NCBI RefSeq assembly: GCF_026626745.1
Contig: NZ_JAPNJW010000001.1
Coordinates: forward strand, 1,456,001-1,520,000
Length of the DNA stretch: 64,000 bases
Direction of reading: 5' to 3'
Origin: Nannocystis sp. RBIL2
Lineage (GTDB): Bacteria > Myxococcota_A > Polyangia > Nannocystales > Nannocystaceae
Below are positions 1 through 7,795 of this stretch, in pieces. The first letter of the stretch is position 1. Every line of letters starts with the position of its first letter. The notes beneath the pieces were generated by a model. The model was not told the origin of the DNA. It worked only from the letters and a program-made list of their open reading frames with translations, and searched no databases. Position numbers and translations under genes: made by a program.

Positions 1-821
1 ATCGGCGCCGGCTCGGGCGCGCCGGCCGGCTCCTTCGCCGCCGCGATCACCGGCGCGTGCGCGGCGGTCGGCGGGCGATCGGCCGCGCGGGCCGGCTCGC
101 GCGCGACCACCAGGCCGACCGTCGCGGCCCCGGCCACGATCATCGTCGTCGCCGCGGCCGTCTGGGTCGACACCCACGCGGTGAGCCCGACCGCCGCGGC
201 GGGCTTGCCGAGGACCGGCAGCAGGACGCCCCACGTGCGCGACTCGGCCTCGCGCGGCGGCGCCTGGCGCTGGCGCGTGGCGTCGCGCAGCGACTCGAGG
301 CGATCGGAGGCGACCAGCGCCTGCAGCTGTTGCCGCGCCAGCCGCAGCCGCGAGTACACCGTGTTGAGCGGCAGGCCCAGCTCCGACGCGATCTCCGGCG
401 CGCTCATCCCGAGCAGCTCGGTCATCTCCCACACGGTGCGGGTGCCGTCGGCCAGCTCGCCGAGCACGCGCGTCAGCAGCTGCGCGTCGTCGTGGCGCTG
501 CTGCGGCGCCGCGGCCTGCGGGCGGGCCAGCTCGGCGAACGCGGCGTGGCGGCGGGCCAGCCGCGCCGCCCCGCGCCGGTGGCGGAAAGCGACGCGGCGG
601 GTCACCCCGAACAGCCACGCCCGCGGCGAGACCTCGAAGTGCAGCTGGTCGAGCCGGCGATAGGCCGTCAGGAACACCTCCTGGACCACGTCGTCGACCG
701 TCCCGGCCGCCACGCCGAAGTGCTGCGCCGCCGACCACACGAACGCGAATTCGGCGCGGTACAGCGCCTGGAAGCGACGCAGCTGGGGTTCGTCCTCGTG
801 GGCGGTTTCGCGCGGGGTCAT
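1..821 (-). CDS. ECF sigma factor with C-terminal membrane/anti-sigma-like extension (3' end outside window)
   Basis: I translated this gene by hand because it runs off the left edge. From the ATG at 821 it begins MTPRETAHEDEP and shows an RpoE-like region 2 (a DDVVQEVFLTAYRRL stretch around residues 43-57) and a region 4 helix-turn-helix (APEIASELGLPLNTVYSRLR). This fits a type-70 extracytoplasmic-function sigma factor that redirects RNA polymerase. After region 4 an Ala/Val-rich hydrophobic segment (TAAATTMIVAGAATVGLVVA) suggests a membrane-anchored C-terminal extension, a layout seen in myxobacterial sigma factors. The tail is Pro/Ala-rich and continues beyond base 1. It lies 47 bp downstream of the secreted protein at 869-1909 on the same strand, so the two may be co-transcribed. 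Confidence 0.85.
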   Translation of the reverse strand, partial: MTPRETAHEDEPQLRRFQALYRAEFAFVWSAAQHFGVAAGTVDDVVQEVFLTAYRRLDQLHFEVSPRAWLFGVTRRVAFRHRRGAARLARRHAAFAELARPQAAAPQQRHDDAQLLTRVLGELADGTRTVWEMTELLGMSAPEIASELGLPLNTVYSRLRLARQQLQALVASDRLESLRDATRQRQAPPREAESRTWGVLLPVLGKPAAAVGLTAWVSTQTAAATTMIVAGAATVGLVVAREPARAADRPPTAAHAPVIAAAKEPAGAPEPAP

Positions 822-868
822 CGCGGGTCCGGAAGGTACCCACGATTCTCCGCGCTCGCGTCGATCCG

Positions 869-1909
869 TCACCATGGGTCTCCGAATCGCAGCTCGACCC
901 CGAGCATGAGCCGGCCGGAGGCCCAGGACGGGGCCCACAGGCGCACCGGGTCGGGGACCGCCTCCAGCTCGAACTTCGGATACACCGGCGACAGCGCCAG
1001 CTGCACCGCCCCCCACACGCCCCAGCGAGCCCCCGCGTGCCACACGACCCCGGCGCCGAGCACGCCGGCGAGCCAGCCCTGCGCCGCCGCGCGCCCGGAG
1101 GACAGCCCCCGCGCCTCGCCGCGCATGCCCCCTGCCTCGAGCCCGACGCACAGCGGCACCTCGATCGGCCCGCGCCCCAGCCGGGCGCAGCCGTGGACCG
1201 CCGCCGCGAACAGAGCCGCCCGCACCTCCACCTGCAGCCCGGCCACCTCGCGCGGGACCCCCTGCGGCGCCACGAACAGCCCCTGCACCTCCAGGCGCCA
1301 GCGCGGCCACAGCACGCCGCCCGCGACCCCGACCGCCCCCGAGACCCGCGGGACCGCCCCCGCCTCGCCGCCGCCGTGGACGCGCACGAATCCGCCTGGC
1401 CTTTTGGACCTGCGTGAAGAGACAGGCGGAGCGAGCGGCTCGGTGGGCTCGTCCGTCACCGGCGCGGGCTCGGGCGCGAACTCGGGCCCCGGCTCGGGCA
1501 TGGCCGCGACCGCGGGCTCCAGCCCCGGCTCGGCCGGCTGGGCAGGCTCGGGCGCGGGCGTCGGGGCCGGCTCGGGCACGCGGGCCGGCTCGACCGCGGC
1601 GGCCACCAGCACCGCGACCACGTCGGCCAGGGCCGCACACGACGGGTCGGAGATGGTCCGCGTCTCGCCGCGCTGGCCGGCCGTCAGCCGCAGCCGCAGG
1701 GTGAACCCACGCCCGCTGTCAGGCACCACTGTCGCCTCGACCTCGGCCTCCTCGGCCGTCAGCGGCCGCCCGAGCCGGCGCGCGACCGCGGCCAGCACCT
1801 CGTCGCGCTCGGGGCAACCGGCAGGCGCCCGCCACTCGAGCGCGACCTCGGGCGGCGCGGGCACCTGCGCCGCGCCGAGCAGCGGCGCGAGGGCGAGGCG
1901 CACGAGCAT
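869..1909 (-). CDS. Predicted secreted or periplasmic protein of unknown function
   Basis: A 346-residue protein. It starts MLVRLALAPLLGAAQ, a short signal-peptide-like segment that could be cut after AAQ. An N-terminal region of about 100 residues has a regular alternating composition (EWRAPAGCPERDEVLAAVARRLGR). A Pro/Glu/Ala-rich linker (about residues 105-165) follows, then a beta-rich C-terminal half that ends in a Phe-like aromatic pattern (VELRFGDPW), reminiscent of an outer-membrane barrel tail. No enzyme motif is visible. It precedes the sigma factor gene on the same strand with a 47-bp gap. I do not recognise a named family, so the function is unknown. Confidence 0.7.
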   Translation of the reverse strand: MLVRLALAPLLGAAQVPAPPEVALEWRAPAGCPERDEVLAAVARRLGRPLTAEEAEVEATVVPDSGRGFTLRLRLTAGQRGETRTISDPSCAALADVVAVLVAAAVEPARVPEPAPTPAPEPAQPAEPGLEPAVAAMPEPGPEFAPEPAPVTDEPTEPLAPPVSSRRSKRPGGFVRVHGGGEAGAVPRVSGAVGVAGGVLWPRWRLEVQGLFVAPQGVPREVAGLQVEVRAALFAAAVHGCARLGRGPIEVPLCVGLEAGGMRGEARGLSSGRAAAQGWLAGVLGAGVVWHAGARWGVWGAVQLALSPVYPKFELEAVPDPVRLWAPSWASGRLMLGVELRFGDPW

Positions 1910-2097
1910 CGTTCACCGAGGATACCACGCGCCCGTCGGCCGGCGAGCCCCGGCGCGCGGACCCGCCCCGTGCGGTGGGCGATCGCCGGCCAGGCGATCG
2001 ATCGCAGCGATGCCGACACTGGTGACGACCTGCGTCACCCGCTCGCGTCGCCTGCGGTCGATCCTCGTGCCCGTTCCTCCGCGACGAGCTCCAGCCA

Positions 2098-2448
2098 TTG
2101 CTCGGCGTGAATCGAGGTCCGCGTCCGCCGCTCTGCCAGCTCGTCACCAAGGATCCCTGCTACGACGATTACGACGACGACACCGATACCGACACCGACA
2201 CCGGCGAGTCCGAGTCCTATCAATGTTATGACGACCTGCCGGTGCCCGGCCAATGTCTTCCTGTGCCCGACGAATGCCTCGACGATCCCGACGGTGTCGC
2301 GGCCTGCCTCGAAAGGCCCGACCTCTGCCTCTACGGGGGGCAATTCGAAGACGGTGTCCTCGCGTGCGGCTACGCCTTCGATCACTGCCAGGAAGGCGCC
2401 CCGCAACACCCGTCTTGCAAGTCCTGCTCGCCCGCGGGCCCCGCGTAA
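2098..2448 (+). CDS. Small Cys-rich acidic protein (hypothetical)
   Basis: An open frame of up to 116 codons with the first possible start at TTG 2098 and a GTG at 2107; neither has a convincing ribosome site. The middle has an Asp-Thr run (DDDTDTDTDTG), the type of linker seen after signal peptides in myxobacterial surface proteins. The C-terminal half is Cys-rich with regular spacing (CLPVPDECLDD, CLERPDLCLYGG, CKSC), which suggests a disulfide-bonded exported domain. No signal peptide is visible in this frame, so the 5' part may be missing or frameshifted. The antisense frame is also open, so coding is only moderately supported. Confidence 0.4.
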   Translation: MLGVNRGPRPPLCQLVTKDPCYDDYDDDTDTDTDTGESESYQCYDDLPVPGQCLPVPDECLDDPDGVAACLERPDLCLYGGQFEDGVLACGYAFDHCQEGAPQHPSCKSCSPAGPA

Positions 2449-2531
2449 CTTTCGCGGGCCCGCGCGTCATCGGCTTTCGGCGATCGATCCCGCCCCTGCC
2501 CCGCGCGGGCCGGTCGCGCTAAGGTGACGCG

Positions 2532-3038
2532 ATGACCTTCGCCGCCCCGCTCGTCCCGCATCGCTCGACCTGGGACATCGTCCGCCTCTCCTGGACCCCG
2601 GTCCTCGCCGGCGTGCTGGTGGTCATCGGCGCCAAGGCGCTCGAGGGCGCGTCGCCGGCGGTGGCCGGCGCTCTTTCCATGCTCGCGGGTCCGGTCTTCA
2701 TCCTCGGCCTGCTCTACATCACCTTCACGTGGCGGCGCGGTCCGACCCTGACGATCGACGGCGGCGAGCTGGTCCTCGCCGACCGCCGGGTCCGCGTCGC
2801 CGACGTCGAGGCCAGCGTCGAGCAGTACGTGTTCCGCACGCAGGGCCGCGGAGGCGGCGGCACCTTCTGGCAGCCCCTGCTCGCCCTGCGCTTCCCCGAC
2901 GGCGGCGACCTGCGGCTCGTCCGGCTCGAAGGCGGCGGCCAGGCCGCTGGCCGTCGACCCACGCGGGCGCCGAACTACGGGCTGGACCCGGCCTCGTGGG
3001 ACCAGCTCGCCGCTTTGCTCGGCGCCCGCGATCGCTGA
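2532..3038 (+). CDS. Small membrane protein, PH-like or unknown
   Basis: A 168-residue protein preceded by an AAGGTG ribosome-binding sequence 5 bp before the ATG. It has two hydrophobic segments (about residues 22-40 and 48-66) and then a soluble beta-rich domain (LTIDGGELVLADRRVRVADVE and LLALRFPDGGDLRLVRL). This is the arrangement of small inner-membrane proteins with a cytosolic beta domain. There are no catalytic motifs. It is followed 58 bp later by another unknown gene in the same direction. The function is unknown. Confidence 0.65.
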   Translation: MTFAAPLVPHRSTWDIVRLSWTPVLAGVLVVIGAKALEGASPAVAGALSMLAGPVFILGLLYITFTWRRGPTLTIDGGELVLADRRVRVADVEASVEQYVFRTQGRGGGGTFWQPLLALRFPDGGDLRLVRLEGGGQAAGRRPTRAPNYGLDPASWDQLAALLGARDR

Positions 3039-3096
3039 CCGCACATCGAGTTCCAGCCCGGTCGCTCCGCCCGCGCATCGGCTAACGTCGCGTCCC

Positions 3097-3738
3097 ATGC
3101 ACTACGGTGACGACGTCGACCTGCTCCTCGCCAAGACCCCCGAGCAGGTCCTGCAGCGCTTCGCCCTCGATTGCGCAGAGCGGGCCATTGCCATCTCCCT
3201 GCGCCGGGAAGGCCTCTCCACCGCGACGGCGGGGCTCCTGCGAGTCGAGCTCGAGCAGAAGCGGCTCCACGTCACCACCGGGTCGCCCGACCGCGCGGCC
3301 ATGCTCGAGCTGCTGGAGGCACACCAGCAAATCAGCGATCGGCTCCCGGACGGCGAGACGGACGGCTGCGACGAAGCGGTGTGCGCGGCCCTCGACGTGT
3401 CCCTGCCCGTCGCCGAGGCCGCGCGGGAGGCCGCGCGCGGGGTCGTGCTCGGCGCGTGGCACGAGCCCCCCCGCCACGAGTTCATCCGCGCCCAGCGGTT
3501 CTTCCACTCGGACAACGAGGAGTTCTGGCAGCTCCGGCGCCTGAAGTGGTTGACCTCGCTCGCCGCCGACGCGCTGTGGCGATTCGAGGAGTCGTCGGCG
3601 CCGGCGGAGACCCGGATCCACTTCGACGCGCAGCAGGCCCTGGAGTCGTGCTTGCAGCGCGAGCGGGCCCTGCCCACGGCGCGACGCGAGCGCCTGCTCG
3701 CCGAGATCGTCGTCCACGCGCCAGCATCCCCTCTGTGA
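3097..3738 (+). CDS. Hypothetical alpha-helical cytosolic protein
   Basis: A 213-residue protein with no signal peptide or membrane segment. It is largely amphipathic helix, rich in Glu, Arg and Ala, with a segment (RAQRFFHSDNEEFWQLRRLKWLTSLAADALWRFEE) that would form packed helices with many aromatics. It belongs to no family I can name. It ends 111 bp before the convergent SDR gene; the gap holds a hairpin at 3772-3790. Confidence 0.6.
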   Translation: MHYGDDVDLLLAKTPEQVLQRFALDCAERAIAISLRREGLSTATAGLLRVELEQKRLHVTTGSPDRAAMLELLEAHQQISDRLPDGETDGCDEAVCAALDVSLPVAEAAREAARGVVLGAWHEPPRHEFIRAQRFFHSDNEEFWQLRRLKWLTSLAADALWRFEESSAPAETRIHFDAQQALESCLQRERALPTARRERLLAEIVVHAPASPL

Positions 3739-3771
3739 ATTGCGGGCCCTGGACGCCGGCCAGCCGGAGCC

Positions 3772-3790
3772 GTTCGCCATCGTGGCGAAC
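3772..3790. terminator. Hairpin between convergent genes (candidate bidirectional terminator)
   Basis: Perfect 8-bp inverted repeat GTTCGCCA / TGGCGAAC with a 3-base loop, lying between the end of the unknown gene at 3738 and the 3' end of the convergent SDR gene at 3850. A short A/T-rich run occurs around 3841-3858, but it does not directly abut the stem. Position supports a terminator role; the lack of a clean T-tract makes it tentative. Confidence 0.45.
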
Positions 3791-3849
3791 AGCTGAGATC
3801 GACCCGGCCGACGCCGGCTCTCATGATGGCGCCGGGTCTATTGATTCTT

Positions 3850-4869
3850 TTAAAATTTCCCCGTCCCGCCGGAGGCGCCGAGCACTTGCCCCGTGCAATA
3901 GCTCGACTCCGCCGACGCGAGCAGCACGTACAGCGGGGCGATCTCCGCCGGCTGACCCGGGCGACCGAGCGGGGTGTCGCCGCCGAAGTTCGGCAGCTTG
4001 TCCGGCGGCTGGCCGCCGCTGGGCTGCAGCGGCGTCCAGAACGGCCCGGGCGCGATCGCGTTGACGCGGATCCCCTGCGGCGCCAGCTGCTTGGCCAGCG
4101 ATTTCGAAAAGGCCACGATCGCCGCCTTGGTCTGCGCATAGTCGAGGAGGTTGGCCGACGGGTCGACGGCCTGGACCGACGCGGTGTTGATGATCGACGC
4201 GCCGGCCGGCATGTGCGGCAATGCGGCCTTGGTGATCCAGAACATCGCATACACGTTGGTCTTGAAGGTCGCGTCGAAGTCCTCGGTGGTCAGCTCGAGG
4301 ATCGACTTGCGCTGCTGCTGCCGGGCCGCGTTGTTGACGAGGATGTCGAGCCCGCCGAGCTTCTCGACCGCGGACGCGACCAGCTTTTTGCAGAACGCCT
4401 CGTCGCGGATGTCCCCGGGGACAGCCACGGCCTTGCGCCCCTCCGCTTGGATCAACGCGATCACCTCCTGCGCGTCCGACTCCTCGGCCGGCAGGTAGTT
4501 GATCGCCACGTCGGCGCCCTCGCGCGCGAAGGCGATCGCCGCCGCGCGCCCGATCCCCGAGTCGCCGCCGGTCAGCAGCGCCTTGCGCCCGGCCAACCTC
4601 CCCGACCCGAGGTAGCTCTTCTCGCCGTGGTCCGGCCGCGGCGTCATCTTGCTCGCCAGCCCTGGCCACGGCTGCTGCTGCGCCGGGAACGGCGGGCGTG
4701 GGTACTGCGTGATCGGGTTCTGCAGCCGGGGCTTCTTCACCGACCCGCCTGCGCTCGCGGGCGCGGCGGCGGCAGTCGCCGGGCCGGCCACGGCGGTCGC
4801 CGCGAGCCCGACGCCCATCGAGGCCACGATCTGACGCCGCGTGATCCTGTCGCTGTCGTTCGGTGTCAT
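3850..4869 (-). CDS. Tat-exported short-chain dehydrogenase/reductase (SDR)
   Basis: A 339-residue NAD(P)-dependent oxidoreductase. The start at 4869 is chosen because a GGAG ribosome site precedes it and because it opens a twin-arginine signal (residues 8-30, [21 protein letters not shown]). The Rossmann motif TGGDSGIG is at about 100-107, NNAA at 179-182, and the catalytic Ser231, Tyr244 and Lys248 (YAQTK) are intact. The PGP motif of the family follows ([13 protein letters not shown]). The pre-Rossmann segment ([25 protein letters not shown]) is typical of the YghA/GsiB-associated 'SDR family oxidoreductase' group of stress-related enzymes. Substrate cannot be deduced. It stands alone, convergent with the upstream gene. 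Confidence 0.9.
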   Translation of the reverse strand: MTPNDSDRITRRQIVASMGVGLAATAVAGPATAAAAPASAGGSVKKPRLQNPITQYPRPPFPAQQQPWPGLASKMTPRPDHGEKSYLGSGRLAGRKALLTGGDSGIGRAAAIAFAREGADVAINYLPAEESDAQEVIALIQAEGRKAVAVPGDIRDEAFCKKLVASAVEKLGGLDILVNNAARQQQRKSILELTTEDFDATFKTNVYAMFWITKAALPHMPAGASIINTASVQAVDPSANLLDYAQTKAAIVAFSKSLAKQLAPQGIRVNAIAPGPFWTPLQPSGGQPPDKLPNFGGDTPLGRPGQPAEIAPLYVLLASAESSYCTGQVLGASGGTGKF

Positions 4870-5103
4870 GCGTCTCCGCGCCAAGAATGGCCCTGTCGCC
4901 TCGTGACGCCAGCACGCGCCGACGGCGAAGGCCCGCACCGAGCCGGTTGCCGCGAACGGAGGCGCCGCGCGAGGCTGCCCTCTCGCCGGCGGCGAAATCG
5001 CCAGTCGAGGCCGCCGGCGATGGATCGGCACAGCGCGAAGACCGAGGCCCACCGGGTGAACCCCGACGGGCCTCCTTGCGCCCCGGTCGTCGGGTCCTCC
5101 GAA

Positions 5104-6126
5104 TCAGGGGCAGCTCGCGGGCGCGCTGACGTACAGCTGGCCGAGCTCCGTCAATTGACCCGACTCGCCGAGCAGGTCGATGTTCGGCTCGGGGTCGAAG
5201 CGGCCGCTGAACCACGAATAGCGGACCACGGCAGGCTCGGCCTCGAGGTACTCGAGCGCCTCCTGCATGTATTGCTTCTGCACCGCCACCGACTTGTCCT
5301 CGGCGTCGAGGCACGAGAACTCGGTCAGCCAGATCGGCAGATCGTACCGCTTCATCTCGCCGATGTACCAAGTGAGGGCGTCGCGCGTGCAGGCGTACCA
5401 GTGGACCGCCAGGTGGTCGACGCGGCAGCCCGGGCACGCGGCGAAGAACTCGTCGAACCACTCGAACGGGTCGGTCTTGTTGCAGTCCCCGCCGCAGTAG
5501 TTGAGCGCCGGCGACACGATCTCGAGCCCGTGGGCGTCCGCCACCGCCTCGACCTGCGGCCACAACGCCGCCGCCTCCTGCGGCGTCAGGTTGGCCTGGG
5601 CGCCGAAGTTCGGCTCGTTGAACGCCAGCAGGTAGCGCGCTCCCTCGGGGATCGGCGGGTCCTGATCGAGCGACCCACCGCCCCACAACATCGGCACGAA
5701 CTCGACGTCGAGCGATGCATAATCACCGACGTCCTGGTCGGGCGGGACCGCCCAATTGTACCACCACGACACCCCCGGCGCGAGCGCTGCCAGGTCGGCG
5801 TGCGAATGGTAGCCGTAGGCGATCCCCCGCTTGCACGCCGAGCGGTCGACCCCGCCCGAATCGGTCGAGTTGCCGGTGTCGGTCCCGGGCTCCTCGCCCG
5901 TGCTCGTCGGCGTCGCCGGCCCCGTCTCCGTCCCGCTCGCCGCGCTCGTCTCCGTCCCGCTCGCCGCGCTCGTCTCCGTCCCGCTCGCCGCGCTCGTCCC
6001 GGTCGTGCTCGCCGGGCTCGCGGTCGTCGACCCGTCCGATCCGCCGTCGCTGTCGCCGTCCCCCGGGGTGGCCCCGCAGCCGAGCGCAAGCCCCAGTCCC
6101 ACAAGCCATGTCATGCGAATCATCAT
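5104..6126 (-). CDS. Lipoprotein with glycosyl-hydrolase (Asl1-like) domain
   Basis: A 340-residue protein. It has a clear GGAGGA ribosome site before the ATG at 6126 and a lipoprotein signal (MMIRMTWLVGLGLALGC, lipobox LALGC). A Ser/Thr/Gly/Glu-rich linker with a three-fold 8-residue repeat follows. The catalytic domain (about residues 95-335) reads as a TIM barrel of the Asl1-like glycosyl-hydrolase catalytic core family: WWYNW near the start, FVPMLWG, LLAFNEPNF (with the NEP acid/base), VDHLAVHWYAC, and PIWLTEFSCL (a TEF nucleophile-like Glu). This suggests a cell-surface beta-glucanase-type enzyme; the substrate is inferred only. It is the second gene of an operon, 14 bp after the Cys-rich lipoprotein at 6141-7523. 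Confidence 0.85.
   Translation of the reverse strand: MMIRMTWLVGLGLALGCGATPGDGDSDGGSDGSTTASPASTTGTSAASGTETSAASGTETSAASGTETGPATPTSTGEEPGTDTGNSTDSGGVDRSACKRGIAYGYHSHADLAALAPGVSWWYNWAVPPDQDVGDYASLDVEFVPMLWGGGSLDQDPPIPEGARYLLAFNEPNFGAQANLTPQEAAALWPQVEAVADAHGLEIVSPALNYCGGDCNKTDPFEWFDEFFAACPGCRVDHLAVHWYACTRDALTWYIGEMKRYDLPIWLTEFSCLDAEDKSVAVQKQYMQEALEYLEAEPAVVRYSWFSGRFDPEPNIDLLGESGQLTELGQLYVSAPASCP
5924..5995 (-). repeat. Three perfect 24-bp tandem repeats in lipoprotein linker
   Basis: Three identical 24-bp units encode the 8-residue repeat (TSAASGTE) in the linker of the surface glycosidase. The perfect identity at DNA level suggests recent slippage, so linker length is probably variable between strains. 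Confidence 0.85.
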
Positions 6127-6140
6127 AGTCGTGTCCTCCG

Positions 6141-7523
6141 TCAATTGGGCAGACGCAGCCCGAGCGCGTCCGCGATCGCGGCCTGCGGGAGCGCCCCCGG
6201 CAGCCCCGGCAACAGCGGCGCGAGCGCCGGCGGCACCTGCTCGGGGTGGACGATCGCCAGCTGGACCGTGCGCGACGCCGTGTCCATCAGGATGATGAAA
6301 TAGCGATAGCCCTCGATCGGCCGCCGGAACGCCGCCCCGGGCCCCTGATTCGGGCTCGCCACCGCGCCCTCGGCCGCCTCGACGTTCTCGCCCTTGTCGA
6401 TCAGGTCGACCTCCGGCCCCAGCTGCGACACGTCGCACTGATCGCCGCACGGCCCCTCGCCGACGTAGCCCGCGTAGCCGAAGAAGTTGGTGCTGAACAC
6501 GCCGAAGTTCTGGTACTGGTTGTTGTCGTTGACGACCTCCCACACGTTGAACTGGCCGCAGCCGTCGCCCAGGTACCATTCGTCGGGGTTCTTGGCGTAG
6601 CACTGGCAGCTGGAGAACGCCCCCGCGCGCACCAGCTCGCCGAGGCTCAGCCCGATCCACGGCGCATCGTACCAGTTGCCGGTCATGTCCTCCGAGCACG
6701 GCTCGCCGACCTCCTCGGCGTTCGGCATGCGCGCCAGCAGCACGAACAGCTTCGAACCGGCCCAGCCGTCGTACTGCGCATCGTCGGAGGCCGGGCAGAA
6801 CGGCACGCTGCCCTCGCCGCAGGCGAACTGCGCCGCGGTCGAGACATTGACCAGACACTCGGTGCCGACGACCCCGTGGAAGCCCTGCGATTCGGTCTCG
6901 TTGCCCTTGAACGCCAGCCCCTGGCCGTCCGCCGGCCAGCGCTCGTCCCAGCTCGACGCAAGGGTCCACGCGTCGCCGCCGCCCGGCTGATACACCGCGA
7001 ATTGCTTGAGCTGCAGCGGCCCGCGCAATGTGAGGATCAAGTCCTCGTCCCACGGCGTCAGCTGGTCGCCCGCGACCTCGTGCTGCGCCAGACAGCACGT
7101 ATCGTTTTGATACGCGTCGCACGGCCCCGTCGCCGGATCGCGGCGGCTCGGGTACCAGCCCGGCGCGCCGATCTCCTGAAACGTGATCGTCCCGCCGTGC
7201 GACGGCGCGTCGAGCTCGTCGGCGTCGAATTCGGCCGGTCCCAGCCCGTCGCCGCCGCCGGTCGGGTCATTGCCGACATCGGGTTTGGGCCCCCCGGTCG
7301 GGTCCTGGCCGGTGGGGTCCGCTCCACCCGTCGGATCGACGCTCCCCGTGGTGGGGGGCTCGCCACCCGTCGACGGCCCCGGGCCGGTCGGGCCTTCCCC
7401 CGTGGCGCCGGTGGCCGGCGAGCCCGTCGAGCTGCCGTCAGTCGGCTGCGCCGCGCCGCCGGGCGTGCACGCCAGCAGCCACGCGAGCGCGACCGAGGCG
7501 TGAATCGAGCTTGTCCGCCGCAT
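6141..7523 (-). CDS. Cys-rich lipoprotein of unknown function
   Basis: A 460-residue protein. The start at 7523 has a GGGGAGG site and begins MRRTSSIHASVALAWLLACTPGG, a lipoprotein signal with lipobox LLAC. A Gly/Thr/Pro-rich linker (about residues 25-95, repeats of the form DPTGG) leads to a domain with many paired Cys (CDAYQNDTCCLAQHEV, CSEDMTGNWYDAPW, CQCYAKNPDEWYLGDGCGQFNVWEVVNDNN). It is aromatic-rich and probably extracellular. I do not recognise an enzyme motif. It starts the operon with the glycosidase-like lipoprotein 14 bp downstream, so the two may act on the same surface polymer. Confidence 0.75.
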   Translation of the reverse strand: MRRTSSIHASVALAWLLACTPGGAAQPTDGSSTGSPATGATGEGPTGPGPSTGGEPPTTGSVDPTGGADPTGQDPTGGPKPDVGNDPTGGGDGLGPAEFDADELDAPSHGGTITFQEIGAPGWYPSRRDPATGPCDAYQNDTCCLAQHEVAGDQLTPWDEDLILTLRGPLQLKQFAVYQPGGGDAWTLASSWDERWPADGQGLAFKGNETESQGFHGVVGTECLVNVSTAAQFACGEGSVPFCPASDDAQYDGWAGSKLFVLLARMPNAEEVGEPCSEDMTGNWYDAPWIGLSLGELVRAGAFSSCQCYAKNPDEWYLGDGCGQFNVWEVVNDNNQYQNFGVFSTNFFGYAGYVGEGPCGDQCDVSQLGPEVDLIDKGENVEAAEGAVASPNQGPGAAFRRPIEGYRYFIILMDTASRTVQLAIVHPEQVPPALAPLLPGLPGALPQAAIADALGLRLPN

Positions 7524-7795
7524 CCTCGACCTCCCCAATGTCCTCACTCTACCGCGACCCCAGGCGGCGAATCCATCGCAATCGTCGCGCGCGCGAATGC
7601 ATCCACCGCGTACACCATGCGAAACGCAGGCGGCGCGTCCCCGCTTGCCGAAGGCCGTACACCTCTGCCCGGGCATGGGCCGCCGCCCGACAGGGGTTCC
7701 ACGACCCGCGCCCGCGCACGAGCCTCGGCCCGCCGCCGGGCAATGGCGGCGAGGATCGCGAGACAACCGTGTCTCGACAATGTCATCAGTCGCGC

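Noticed and set aside
57..2231. A long plus-strand frame over the first two genes
   Set aside because: It is the antisense of the sigma factor and secreted protein; the minus-strand frames have recognisable motifs.
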